From positions 69,192,212 to 69,256,211 of the forward strand of contig CM069870.1 of NCBI GenBank assembly GCA_036172665.1: 64,000 nt of DNA. The letters are read 5' to 3'. Positions 14,301-28,448 of this stretch are shown here, piece after piece. Made by a program: the position numbers and the translations under genes. Source of the stretch: Prosopocoilus inquinatus. Its lineage: Eukaryota > Arthropoda > Insecta > Coleoptera > Lucanidae. Below the pieces are notes generated by a model that was not told the DNA's origin, searched no databases, and saw nothing but the letters and a program-made list of their open reading frames with translations. The stretch's first letter is position 1. Each line of letters begins with the position of its first letter.

Positions 14301-17300
14301 TACTCTTTGTAAACCGAATGAATTTTTAGATGGAAGACCCTATCGTAAAAATGAAATAGGAATTGAAAAACTATGCAAATGAAACGACTTAACTGTCAAA
14401 CTTGAAATTTTGGCGATAAATGAGATTAAAAGTGCTTTCTTTTTCACAAAATCGTGATTCAAACGTGTTTTGATTCAAAATTTGCAAATATATCTTGATA
14501 TTCCAGTTACTAGAAGCGAGCGTTCCACAACTATGCGAGTACTTGAGCAATGGCGTCACGGCGGCCCCCACCTTACAAGTATTTCTGCACATGGCCGAGA
14601 AGAAACCTTCCTTGTTGGCCGACCATGTCGCAGCCATGAAGTTGGCTGCCCAACGTCACCCACAAACCGTCTGCCTGGCAGCTCAAGTGATCGGGGCGGT
14701 GGGGAAACTAAGTAAGGTACACCCGCACGCAAAGTTGAGGTGAAACGAATTTGTTGCTTTTTTTTCTAAAAATGATTTGTGCAGGCACGCGCGCAGGACG
14801 CGCTGAATTTCGTCTTGGAGTACCTGCCGAAGGCCGACAGGGGGTCCCAGAGTACTTTACTGCGCGAGGCAACTCTGCTCTGCAGTTCTTATCCCGTTCT
14901 GTTTTCTTTGTTCACCGATAAAGTGCTGGCCGGAGTACGGAAGCATCCGACAAGGTAAGAAGAATCGTTAAGTTTTCGTAGCTCAAGTTAGATGGTAGAC
15001 GATTGCAGATTCCTGTAATTTCTCTTTCTGCAAAATTGTGCTGTTTAAATACGACTTTACAAAACTTTTAAGGTTAGGCTCAAACAGAATACAACGCCTT
15101 TAACCGCCGTCAACTGTCAAGTGAATGTTAAATCCGGCGTTGCCAGATGCTTGCGTGCGCTTCTTCCCAACACTCAAAGTAGAAATTTACCCGATTTTCC
15201 CCAACATTATTATAAGAAGAACACATACTGTCTGCCTCAAAATCAAAAAAGAAAGTCGATCTTCTTTTGGTTTTGAATTACGCCATTTTGAATGGTGTTC
15301 TCGCCTTCGTGATCTTTTGGTTCTTGCGCTCCACCGGTCAACCGTCGACGAACTTCTTTTGTTTTTCGATTATATGCCATTTTTAATCGTCTTCGTACCT
15401 CCGTTGTTCTTCTATTCGTTTTCTCGCGCTCCACCGAGAAACCGTCGATCCTCTTTTGTTTTTGAATGAATACCGTTTTAAATCATCTTCGTACTTCCAC
15501 CGGTTCTTCTAGTTTCTTGCACTCCGTAGGTCAACCGTCAATATTCTTTTGTTTTTGAATTACCTATCCTACGTCATTTTGAATCTTCGTCATACCTCCG
15601 TTGGTCTTTGTACTCACATGACGATGGACCGTCGATTTTCTTTTGTTTTTGAATTCATTACCTATGCCGTCTTGAATCGTCTTCATACCTCCGTTGGTCT
15701 TTTCAGTTGGTTTGCACTTAAACATCGATGAGGCGTCGATCTTCTTTTGTTTTCATACCTCCGACGGTCCCCTTTAGTTTTCTTGCACTTTACCAGAGAA
15801 TCATGAAAATTCACTTCATTTCGAATCGGTTTGTCCTTTATGCTCGCATTCTGTTTGTGTGGCTTTTTTCGTTTTTTTTTTCGTTAAATTATTTTTCGTG
15901 TTTTATTAAATCATTTTTTTTTTAAATAATTTTCTCATTCGCTTCTTATAAAATAAAATAAATATAAAAAGTAATAGAGAGGACACCCTCGAACAAGGAA
16001 GCGCGAATTAGAAAGGAAGAAACTTTTCGCCCGTTTAAATGTCCTTTCGTCTATCCAGGGTTGAAATCCCACTTACGGAGAAAACCGGGAAAAAGTCAGG
16101 GAATTGAGAAAAGGTCTATAATTTCGGGGAATAGTTAGGGAATGTGTCTGTTTTAATACAAAAGTCAGTCAAATTAATTGTCGAAACTGAAAATTTGATT
16201 CAATATGTTGTGTGCAATATTTTTTTTTAATATTTCAAATAAATTATTTCATAAATTTTTATTATTTTTTTTAGTGCTAATTATTTTTGAATTTGAAAGT
16301 AATTGAATAATTGGGCGCGTTCAGTAGACGCTCAGCGGCTGAGTTGCTTACTTAGCAATCGTTTATGATTGGCTATTGCCTTAATGTGAGCCAATCACAA
16401 ACGATTGCTGAGTAAGCAACTCAGCCGCTGAGCATCCCTGAACGCGCCCATTTTCTGCATTAATGTAGAAAAAAGAATTATTTCTTTTTCTTTTCAGTGA
16501 TTCACGAGAAAGTTCATTACAGTGTTTAACAAAAAAAAATGGTCTTAGAGTCTTCAGATATAGACAAGCATACAAACAGCTATGTTCATTGGGTTGCCTG
16601 TACTAATTATTATTTTTTTGTAATTAGAATTAATTGCTTACAATTTTTAAAGGCAATTCAATATTTTTCACTATTACACGAGAAAATTAAAAAAAAAAAA
16701 TTAAACTACTACCTATTATCACTCTTCTGTATTTATTCTAAAAAATCAGGAAGAAATGGAAATGGTTCAAATATGTAAAAATTGGGAAGATGCAAAATTG
16801 GTGATTGGTGAAAACTGCACGCGTTGTACTGGGGATCTTTTCTCGTTTGATCTTTGCTGAATACTTTCTAAAAGTCGTAGAATGTTCTCGGCAAAGATCA
16901 AAGGAGCCGCCGCGACACGAAGCGTCTCCTCTTTCATTGTTCCTATTCTTAGGTAATAAATCAACAATAAATAAAATAAATCGAGATAAAATTTTTAAAG
17001 TAAGCGAAGCTTTAGGGGAGGAAGAAATGAAAGAGGGAGAGCTTTGATAAGCGAAGTGATTTTCGTACCTGTAACCTTGAAGGTATTTCAGTAATGTGTG
17101 CAGTTTTTGAATGAAGGTCAACCAAGAACAGACCGTGCTTTAGTAATCTCATCGTCATTCCACATCCGAAATTGACATCCAAAAGCAGAATTAAATTTAG
17201 AATTTTAAATTATGACTAAAGATCGGATGAGATAATTGCGCGAAATTTGTTCGGCCGTGATGCGCAGGTCGTGTTTACCAACCAGCCAATAAGACTCATC

Positions 17301-20300
17301 GGCATCCGAATACGTTTCGCGCCGTAATTTGATCCACTGTCTGGTTATGAATGACGTAATTGACTAATTCTAAAATCAATTGTAACAAGTGGACAACGTC
17401 AAGCACAAATTAAAGTAATCCGATCATAAATAAAGAACGTTTTAGGATTTTAGTACTGAACTATTAGACGAAAGTTTTTTTCTGACAGAGAGACCATGAA
17501 ACAAAATGCAACAGCATTTTCAATAATTTGTTTGTACGTTTAAAAAAATCGCCTGAAGTTTCCCCGGTTTGGGAAAAAAAAACCAAATCCGGCAACACTG
17601 GTTAAATTAAACGGTTCAAAATGTAACTGCACCGGCGTTGCCAATCAACTCGACCAAAAATTCCTTTTTCGACGGGCAATATTTTCTTGGAATTTCCTAA
17701 ATTATGTCCGATTTCTTCATCTCCTGATAAATTTATCTGTCAAGTTTTATCCTTGGAAACCATCGTATCGATAATAGTTTCCGAGGAAATTACCTGGCAG
17801 TTAAATTTATCAGGAGGTACAAAAATCGGGCATTAATCAGGGAAATTTAAATGGGAGGTTATAAAGTAAAAAAAAAAACTTGATTTCAGTGAAACAGTAA
17901 AAAGTATTTTAACATACATTTTTCTGCAATAGATTAGGAAAGTGGGCGGTCTTAAAGCTGGCGCGAAATTTGAAATGGAGTCTATTGGACTGTAAGAATG
18001 CATGGGTTACGCCAAACAAACTGAAAATACTCGCTTCACAGAGAGCTGTTGTGTAAACTTTTGTTTATCACTAAAATTTAGGATGAAAAGCTTCAATAAA
18101 ATTATTCTAGTTGTGCTTATTGTACGTAATTAATTAATTCATTTGTTATTAAAAGAAATGTTTAAATCCTTGTCTGAACTTAGTTCAGCTGCAGTTTAAC
18201 GAACCATTAATAAACATAACCTAATACAACAAAATTAAAAAAATATCCCTGGGAAAGCATGCAATGAGTTTGTCAACAATTTTCCAATGCAATGTACAAG
18301 ATACTAACTTATAAAACTGTAATAACTTGTTTAATCTTGTTGTCTTAACATTCTTAAATGTTAGGTTATGTTCAGGTCAACTCCGGCATTACAGCGAGAG
18401 TAATTTACGACACACGTCTGATTTATTAGACAAAGATAGTAAACGACTCAGCTCCGCCTTCTGTGACGTTTACTTTCCTAGTCTATTAACTGTTAAAACA
18501 AACGAAAGAAGAATATTAAAACAACCTAACCTTGTAATTTGATGCACTTTGCAGCAATCATAAACAGTGTTGCCAAACTCATCACATTTTGAAGTTGGTG
18601 CCTTTTTTTTTTTAGAGAAAAAATCGAAATTTGACGTTAGTTTTGTCAACGCGATCGTCACTTGTTGTTTACGGAATACTGTTTTTAAGTTCGGAAGTTC
18701 TCCCTCGAGCATTTCTGTCCCGTTTTGATTTTTTCCTCGTGACATTCATTTGTTTCCGTCTTTAATAAATAAACATTTCCGTCACTTTCTGATTTTTTTT
18801 GTCGTTGACGCCCCTTTACTGTAATAGCGACATCTAGTGTGATGAGCGCGTAACATAGAGTAGGAGATTTGTCGTTGACGCCCCTTTTCTGCAATAGCGA
18901 CATCTAGTGTAATGAGCGCGTAATACAGAGTAGGAGAGTGACGGTGAAGACCTACTCCGTGTCACGTGCTCATTACACTATATGTCGCTATTACATTTCA
19001 TTCTCATTTGTTTACTTCCCGAAATTATTTCCTTTCGTTTCGCAAATTTTACGATCGTCGTTTGCCTTCTTTTTTCTTTGCGGTTTTCCTCGTGAAATTT
19101 ACGATCGTCATCAGTTTCTTATTTTTCGTTAATAAATCAAAATTCTTTCGCACTTCGCTTTCCATCGAAGTCGTCATTTGTTTTTTTTTTGCTTTTTTCG
19201 GAAATTTTCATTTTGTAAGTAAATATTGCGATAGTGATTTGTTTTTGTTTGTTGGTTTTCGTGAAGTTTATTAGAAGTATTTTTTTTTTTTTAAATTTGA
19301 AAACTACAATTCGTTCTTTTCTTTTGTAGGTATACGTACGATCGTCGTTTGTTTTTCTCTTGTTGAGAATTTTTGTGTTTCTTTTCCTTTGAGTATATTA
19401 GTGAGTTTCTCGTTTGTCGAAAACTGTTTCAGATAAAACAGCGACATCTGACGATCGCTTTTTGACCTGAGATTGCAACAAAATTTTTTGAAAACTGTTT
19501 CATTTTCCTTTTTCAAATCGCTTGCAATTTTTCAGAAATCAAATACTAATCAAAATTTCTTTGACCGTGTTTCTGGGGTTCGGGGCAAAACAAAAATGTT
19601 CTTTCCGTTGTTGTTTTTTTTTTGTTTCTGTCCTGTTCTCGCAAAATGTAGCGATTATCTTTTGTTCTCCCTTTTTCTTTTGTTAATTTGTGTTCGTTGG
19701 GAACTAGGAACCAGCGTGAATTTTGCCCCAATTTGGGGGAGAGGGGGGCGATTGTCTTGACCGGAAAATCTTTCCCCTTTTTCTAGCTGCTTGACGTTAA
19801 CCACCAACTTTTAGAAATTAAAACTCCAAAACAAAAAGTATTTAATCTCTTTCAATAGATCAGTAAAGTTCAATTAAGAAGTTGAAAAATTCCCTAGATT
19901 TTTGTCATTTGTTTTGTTTGCGAATTTCTTTTGTTTCGTTTTTGACTAGAATTTTTCACGGAAGAATTTTGAAACCGTGGTCAACGCCATCTGTTAATTT
20001 CTCCACGAACCAGTTTCTCGAATTCAAATCTTTTCTGGTGTTCATTTTGTGATAAAATCTCGTCGGAAGAGTGAAATTTTGAGATATTCTGTGGACTAAC
20101 ATCTTCCTGTAAACGCCACCTGTTTCCGTTTTCACGAACTGTCTCACTTTAAAATCTCATCTAATCCGAACCTGTACGATTTTCATTTCGCTTCTTGCGT
20201 CGTCTGTTGAGCTCTGCTCTGTTCTTGAATCTATTTTGATCGGAAGAATTTTGGAAATGCAGCTAGTCAGCGCCATCTGTTGACTTCTCCACGAACTAAT

Positions 20301-23300
20301 TCTTCGAATGCACTTCAAAAATTTGCTCTGCAATTCATTTTGTGATAAAATCTCATCGAAAGAGTAATATTTCGAGATTTTCTGTACAGACTTAACGTTA
20401 ACATTTTGCTGTGAACGCCACCTGGTTCCTTTTGCACGAACTATTTCACTTTAAAGTTTCATCTTATCCAAACGACTGCGAATTTTTTCATTTCGTTTTT
20501 GCGACGTCCGGTGAGCTCCGCCCTGTTCTTGAATCTGTCTTGCTCGGGCTCCGAAGAGTTTTGAAAACGCAGCCAGCATGCCAGCGCCATCTGTTGACGT
20601 TACTGGAACTAACTTCGCGATTTTGTTTCTGCGCTTGTTACTTTCAATCTACATGGCGTCTTACTTTGTTTCTGGGAACAAGGAACATCGCCGTCTAAAA
20701 AACTAAAATTAAATAGGAATAAAAACGAAAGAAGATATGAAGGCAGAACGCCACCTGTTTTTGTTTTCCCGAAATGTGTCATTTTAAAATCTCATCATCT
20801 CATGTGCGAGTTCCATTTCGTTTCATGCGACGTCCGTTGAGCGCTGTTCTGCTTTTGAATCTTGTACGGAAGAGTTTTGAAAATGCAGCTTACGTCATGC
20901 AACTAGCACGCCAGCGCCATCTGTTGACGTCTGCGGAACTAATTTCGCGATTTTGTTTCCGTGCTTATTATTTTCAATCCGCACGGCGTCTTGCTTTGTT
21001 TCTGGGAACGGGGAACACCGTCGCCGCCCAAGAAAAAAAAAATTAAATTAAATAAAAATAAAAATGAAAGAGGATATGAAGGAGGGATGACGGATTTCTT
21101 TGCAGCACGAACCAAGTCAACCAGATCGTCCCGGCGAGCCAGGCGACGACGCAGAACCATGTCACGTCCGGCGGGGTGACTATAGTTAAAGTCGGGGGTT
21201 CTCAAACTCAACCGGCCCCCACATCGCAGGGGGGTTACACCCGCAGGGCTAAACTGGGAGACTCGAGAAGCACAGGACGGCTGCACACTGCGACAAACAC
21301 CAACACGCATCGCAGCATGACAAGACTCAATATAGCAGGTGGTTTTTAATTATTTATTTATTTTTTAATCAATCAATCAATCTCCACTCCATCCCAACAA
21401 ACAATTAAAGCAATACGAAGAAGGCTATTGGGTTGATTAAAAGTGAATGAATTGTTAGTAGCTTTCGGGATGTTCCTTTCGGGATTAAAACAGATTTGCT
21501 CAACCAATTTGGAAAGGGAAAGGGAATTGAAAGTATGTATAGACTTTTGAAAGGGAATTCAAAGTATAGTTTTTTGAAAGGGAATTCAAAGTATAAACAT
21601 TTGAAATGGAATTCAAAGTATAGATTTTTGAAATGGAATTCAAAGTATAGATTTTTGAAAGGGAATTCAAAGTATAGACATTTGAAAGGGAATTCAAAGT
21701 ATAGATTTTTGAAAAGGAAATCAAAGTGTAGACTTTTGGAAGGGAATTCAAAGTATAGACTTTGATTTCCCTTTCCCAATTCAATGAGCAAATCTGTTTT
21801 AATCTACAAAGGAATTTCGTTATCGAAAGGTGCATTATTCCTCCAATTTTGAGTGTTTAAGGAGTGATGAACAGTATAAGCTTCGGTAAACTTGGTGTTT
21901 TAAAATAGTGCTCGTATATTATACAGGTGGTTCTGTCGGTGGTTTGCATAAAAGCATGACGAGGTTAAGCTCATCGCAACAAATCAATGCAATTTCCATG
22001 CCCCCAATTGCAGCGCCCACGCCTCCCCTGTCGAATAACGTGATCGTCACCGGGACCAACAAGTGGGGCATTCCGAACATGAGGGTGCTCAGCGGGGGTG
22101 TGACGGTGACGACGATCTCACCCCCGAGGATCCAAAGACCGCACAGTCAAGGCCCATTAACTTTGATAACACCTTCGACATCACACACAAATCATGTAAG
22201 TAAATCTCTCGCTTTCTCTCTCTCTTTAACAAAAGGAAATTTAAAAACTCACATGCAGGTATGGTTACCTGCACAGTTTATCATTTACAAACTGCTTCCT
22301 ATTATTTGGAAACAGCTACCTATCTGCTATTTATACAGGGTGTCCCAAGAGTGCGTTCTCGGGCTATACCTCGTTAACTACTGCAGGTATAAAAAAAGTT
22401 TCAAGACATTTTTATTTCAAAATTTAAAGGTCTGCGACATAAAATTATTTTCACCTATTCAGGGTGAATCAAAACGGCGGTACTGAATGCAACTTTTTTT
22501 AATTTCAAATGGCACACCCTATATATGACATCAAATTTGAATTGCCCATAACATTCTACTCATTTTTCATGTGCCATAATCTATGTCTAATTCTAACCGT
22601 TCTGAAGATATTTAACATTTTATCTAAAAACTGTCGCTTGCAGCCATTATTTTATTTATTCCTATTTTATTTATTTTTAACTTTAGAGAAAAGATGCAGT
22701 TGGTACTTTAGCTTATTCTAAGGCATTATTAAATGTATTTTTACAGTTACAGGGTGATCATGGTACTAAGCAAAATATCAGAAATTTCAAAATGTCATAA
22801 GTCAAATCTCTTAAATAGCATGCCCGATATTTTTATATCCTAAATTGTTCGTCTAACACAGTACTTTCGTTTTTGTCATGCATGTTCTATATCTATATCA
22901 GTACGTAATCCTTGGATGTCTGACGAAATTAAAACTGCTCGCACCAATTTGAATGATTTATTTGTGCTTAAGAACCAGTATCCTGTTTTATGTGATGCGT
23001 AAAACTATCGGAAGGAAGCCTATCGACAGTTATGCAATAATTCGAAGAAAGAGTACTACAATAATCTTTTAGCTAGCTCTTCAAATAAGTCCAAAACTTC
23101 CTGGCACATTATCAATCAACTTGCAAACAGAGATACTAGTCGTCGCGACGTTATGCCTAGCATACTAATAAATTCAATGAACATTTTGAATCCACCCCCA
23201 ATGATATCGTCAATGGGATTCCTAAGGTATCGGTTGACACTTCCAAGTGCATTCAGGCTAATCCACACAGTATGGCTCTGGTCGAATTTTCCGAAACTGA

Positions 23301-26300
23301 ACTATTGAATAGCTGCTCCAAACTTAAAAGCAAATTCTCTTCTGGCATTGACGGTATACCTTCTATCATAATAAAACAATTTAGATGTGAGCTTATAAAG
23401 CCTATTACTTACCTAGTAAATCTATCCCTTCGACCTGGCGTTTTCCCAAACTGCTTCAAAACTGCTATTGTGAAACCCATACATAAGAAAGGTAATGCCG
23501 CAAATTTGACTAATTACCGCCCAATATCTCTCATCTCCAGCATATCTAAAATATTTGAGTATGCGATGTTTGTCAGATTGGAATCATTTCTGATTAATAA
23601 ATACAATATTATCTATCCTTCACAACATGGTTTTAGGAATGGTCAGTCTACCACGACGGCCATCTTCGAGTTCTATAATGAAGTACTTAATTTAATGAAT
23701 GATAAACAGCACCCTGTTGGTATCTTTTGCGACCTTTCTAAGGCGTTTTATTGTGTATCTCATGTTCGTCTTCTGGAGAAACTTAATCTTTATGGCATCA
23801 GAGGACACGTTGCTCAGTGGTTTTTATCCTACTTAAGTGATAGGTTCCAGTTGGTGGAAGTTAGTTTTACACAACGCAATTCTCGACTTAAATTTAGATC
23901 TGGGCCGTTACCAGTTACCATTGGAGTACCCCAGGGCTCTATCCTGGCTCCTCTCCTTTTCAGTATTTATGTTAATGACATTATAAATTTTTTGAGTGAT
24001 CTTGTTGTTGTAATGTATGCTGACGACACCTCTTTCATTGTTTCAAGCAACTCGGAAACAGCTGCCCGTCAACTTGCAAATTCTTTAGCTCAGCGTATGT
24101 ATTCCTGGTTTTGTGCTAACAAACTTTTCTTGAATCTTTCCAAAACAAAAGCTATGTTTTTCCATACACGGCAAAGACGCATTAACGAATCTGGTGGACT
24201 CAAGGTCGGAGATAATTTTGTGCATTTCGCAAATACTACATCCTTTCTGGGTCTTCAACTGTCAGATATTCTCACTTGGGATGACCATGCGAGACAATTA
24301 GTTTCTAAATTGAGCACTTTTGCCTTCCAATTCCGTATGCTGCGTAGTGTAACTGATATCTCCGTGCTAAGGACAACATATTTTTCAGACGTACAGTCAA
24401 GACTTTCCTACGGCCTTATGTTTTGGGGTAGTTCTTCTGCCTTTAACACGGTCTTTCTTGCTCAAAAAAGAGTATTACGTTGCGTGACTGGCACTTCGCT
24501 TAGAGATTCCTGTCGTCCAATCTTCGCTAAACTTAACATTCTGCCTTTGGCTTGTTTATACCGGGTGTCCTGCGCCATGTGCTCACCTTTCTAGAATCTT
24601 TATTTATTAATCGATTAACCTGAATTTTTGAGACGATAAACTAAACAAAAAATGGAATTTTTCGACATACTGATAGAAATCATAGGACTTCCGGTTTCGC
24701 CGTAAGTGATATCAACTTTCTTATTTTAAATAGAACACCCTATATATTTTTACATATTTAAAATCTACGGAGCATTACGACTCCGAATACGTATCAATTG
24801 TTAATTTTGGTTTCCATGACAACGAAAAAAAAACTTTTTTATTTTTCAGTCTAGAAAGCTATGAATCGCATTTTTTCGATCTAATGCGATCAAGTGTTTC
24901 GAAAAAATCACTCCTTCGATGGTATTTTGATTTTTAACATTTTTACAGTATTTGAAATTTTCATTAGCTCTTAAATCATTTTTTTCGATAGAACCTCATG
25001 TGTTTCTTAGCCTAATTCAACAGAACATTTTTTTCTGAGTACACTGATGCCAAATACGTCATATTTTATTTGAAAGTCATTTGAAATAAAGGGAGTATAT
25101 AATTTCAATAAGACATGGTTTATTTTAAATTATTTTCAGAGAAAATATGACGTATTTGGTATCAGTGTATTCAGAAAAAAAATGTTCAGTTGAATTAAGC
25201 TAAGAAACATATGAGGTTCTATCGAAAAAAATGAGTTAAGAGCTAATGAAAATTTCAAATACTGTAAAAATGTTAAAAATCAAAATACCATCAAAGGAGT
25301 GATTTCTTCGAAACATTTGATCGCATTAGATCGAAAAAATGCGATTCATAGCTTTCTAGACTGAAAAATAAAAAAGTTTTTTTTTTCGTTGTCATGGAAA
25401 CCAAAATTAACAATTGATACGTATTCGGACTCGTAATGATCCGTAGATTTTAAATATGTAAAAATATATAGGGTGTTCCATTTAAAATAAGAAAGTTGAT
25501 ATTACTTCCGGCGAAACCGGAAGTCCTATGACGACTATCAGTATGTCGGGAAATTCCATTTTTTGTTTAGTTTATTGTTTCCAAAATTCAGGTTAATCGA
25601 TTAATAAATAAAGATTCTAGAAGGGTGAGCACATGGCGCGGGACACCCGGTATATTCTGCAGCTTGTGTGTTACGTCCATTCTAATCGAAATAATCTGGA
25701 TAATAGAACTGTTCATCTTTATAGTACCCGTCACAACGAAATTCTTCCCAAACTGTATAGTATGGCTATAACCTACAACGGACCTGTCAATACTGGTATA
25801 AAGCTCTATAATGCTCTTCCAACAGATTTAAAAGATTTAAACAATGTGCATTTTAAATCTCAAGTTAAAAACATTTTGTTAAGGGATAAGTTCTATAGTA
25901 TAAGTGAATTTTTAGATCGGCTTAAGTAATTATGTTATGAATTTTGTTGGACTTATTCTACTTGTAGAACTAATAAATATTATTATTATTATTCTTATAT
26001 CTATCTGATAGATTTTTCGAGAGCCTTATATCCATTTGAGTTATTTCTTTTAAAATGTATAATTGTATAAGTTGGCTGTGGAAAAGAGGTAAACTAATTA
26101 TTAATGTCGGCTGGTTCGTTTGTTTTCCATGGCCACCTTAGACAATTACTCGTTTTAACACAAATAAATCATACAGGTCTAGGGTTTTAAAAAAAATATA
26201 GCAGATAGGTACAAGACATGCATGACAAAAACGAAAGTACTGTATTAGATGAACAATTTAGGATATAAAAATGTAGAGCATGCTATAAGAGAATTGACTT

Positions 26301-28411
26301 TGGAAATTTCCGATATTTTGGTTAGTACCATGATCACCCTGTAACGATAAAAATACTTTTAACGGTGGCTTAGAATAAGTTAAAGTATCAACTACATCTG
26401 TACCGAAAATCTTTTCTCTAAAGAGGATAGAAGTCGCAGCTACTAAAGATGGCAGCATAGCTTCCGAAAAACGTATTTAGTTTTTAAAAAAACATAGTGT
26501 GGTTAGGAGTTAAATCCAAATTTATTGTTTTCTCTAAAGTTAAAAATAAATAAAATATGAATAAATAAAATAATGGCTGCAAGCGACAGTTTTTAGATAA
26601 AATGTTAAATATCTTCAGAACGGTTAGAATTAGACATAGATTATGAACATGAAAAATGAGTAGAATGTTACGGGCAATTCAAATTTGATGTCATATATAG
26701 GGTGTGCCATTTAATAATAATAATAATAATAATAATTGAAGTTTGTTCTTGTCCGATGAAAATAGTAAGTAGAAAGTTTTTTTAATCTCAAACCGGACAG
26801 AAAAATGAAGGGAAACACACTCAACGTTTCGCTATAGATTTATAGCTTCGTCAGGAGTGAAAAAAAGTAAATAAACAAGTTGTCAAGAGAAACAAGTCGT
26901 CAAGAGAAACGAAAAGGTAACATGATTTTTAAACTAAACTACGAGTTGTTCGGAATAAAAGTAACGAGAACTAATTAAAGCTACTTTTTTTTTTTCCTAT
27001 AGTTTCCACTATTGGTTCTTCTCCATATTTCTTATCTAAATTTATTTCAAAAATCATTACTCAGGTTACTAGTAAATCAGAATATTTTATAAAAAATTCT
27101 TTTGAACTCGTAGAAAAATTAAAACAAATAACTGTACCAAATAATTGCATTATAATTTCTTTAGATGTTATTTCTTTATTTACTAACATTCCTAAAGATT
27201 TAGCTTTAAAAAGTATAAATGATAGGTGGTTAGAGATTAAAGATTTTACTGATATTTCCAAAGGTAACTTTTTAGAAATAGTTGATTTATGTTTTGAAAC
27301 ATCTTATTTTGCTTTCAATGATAAATTTTATAAACAGATTTTTGGTACAGCAATGGGTTCTCCTTTATCTCCGGCTTTAGCTGAAATTGTTATGCAAGAA
27401 CTAGAAAAATCTGTTATTACCTCTTTATCATTCGATTTAACGTTATATTTTCGTTATGTTGATGACATTTTATTGATTTTGCCTTCTGATAAGGTAGATT
27501 TTGTTTTAAATAAATTTAATTCTTTTCATAATAGATTACAATTTACAGTAGAAAAAGAAAATAATAATTCATTGAGTTTTCTTGATGTAAATATTATCAG
27601 ACAGAATGATAAATTAATTACTAATTGGTTTCATAAACCTACCTGGTCAGGTAGGTACATAAATTTTCACTCGTACACACCTAAAAATTATAAAATTGCA
27701 ACTATTATTTCATTAACTGATCGAGCTATTTTACTTTCTGATAAAGTTTTCATTTATGATAACTTAAATTTAATAAAGAAAACTCTTATTCAAAATTCTT
27801 ATCCAATAAATCTTATTGAATCAGTAATTAAAAATCGTATTAAATACTTACAAAATTCAAATGTCTCTAAAAACATTAGACAAACTTCGAATCATAAATA
27901 CATATCCTTGCCTTATATTGAACAATTACACAATACATTTAAACACATTTTCAAAAAACATAATTTAATTTTAGCCAGTAAATCTGTGAATAATTTAAAT
28001 TTAATTTTTTCGAATTTAAAAACCAAAATACCGAAATTAAAACAACCTAACGTGGTTTATGAAATCAAATGTTCAAATTGTAATTCTGTTTATATAGGTG
28101 AAACGAGCCAAAATTTAAAAAAACGTTTAGACCAACATAAATATCATATTCAAAAAAATAATCAAAATCATTCAATGCTTGTAGAGCATTCATTAGTAAA
28201 TAATCATAATTTTGATTTTGATAATACTGATATTTTGTACAGTGAATCTAATATTTTTAAAAGACGTTTCATAGAAATGTGTAAAATTAAAATGTCTGGA
28301 AATTCTATTAATAAACGTACGGACTTTGAAAATTTAAATGACATATTTTGTAGTTTTCTGGACTCTTTAAACAAGATATAGATCTGTCAATTAATTAATT
28401 ATATATATATA

Positions 28412-28448
<37 letters not shown>

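Larger units (their letters stand above)
15135..17600. mobile_element. hAT-like element carrying a tandem array (array B)
   Basis: The left end CGGCGTTGCCAGAT and the complement of the right end, CAGTGTTGCCGGAT, match at most positions. Flanks are GTTAAATC (15127-15134) and GTTAAATT (17601-17608), an 8-bp duplication with one difference, the size expected for hAT transposition. The interior has the array at about 15250-15770, the palindrome at 16312-16450 and no transposase frame, so it is a non-autonomous or composite 2.5-kb element. Confidence 0.65.
22897..25995 (+). mobile_element. 5'-truncated non-LTR retrotransposon (LINE 1)
   Basis: Reverse transcriptase and C-terminal region of a LINE (Jockey/CR1-like group, not resolved further), ending in an ATT-rich tail near 25976-25993. 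A likely 9-bp target duplication TATATCTAT is at 22888-22896 and 25996-26004. Upstream text ([15 protein letters not shown]..) is the usual region before RT and carries a TAA near 23000. There is no endonuclease domain, so it is truncated at the 5' end. Confidence 0.85.
22508..26713. mobile_element. Nested palindromic element H2
   Basis: Left arm 22508-22896 (ATGGCACACCCTATATATGA..) pairs with right arm 26205-26713, which ends ATATAGGGTGTGCCAT. Internal landmarks pair in order: AACCGTTCTGAAGATATTTA, ACTGTCGCTTGCAGCCATTA, CAGGGTGATCATGGTACTAA and AGTACTTTCGTTTTTGTCAT. The left arm lacks about 100 bp present on the right, with CTTTAGAGAAAA at the break, as if deleted between short repeats. A LINE inserted near the apex splits the left arm. 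Confidence 0.82.

Noticed and set aside
16738..17121. 127-aa minus-strand ORF
   Set aside because: No recognisable domain, lies inside a non-coding hAT-like element and overlaps an inverted repeat.
18083..18121. [13 protein letters not shown] followed by a GTACGT donor, a possible signal-peptide exon
   Set aside because: No credible second exon downstream and no homologue recognised; hydrophobic short frames are common in AT-rich DNA.
21405..21835. ORFs on both strands with a nine-residue repeat (KGNSKYRFL on +)
   Set aside because: The 27-bp unit keeps all frames open; no start context or flanking exon logic.
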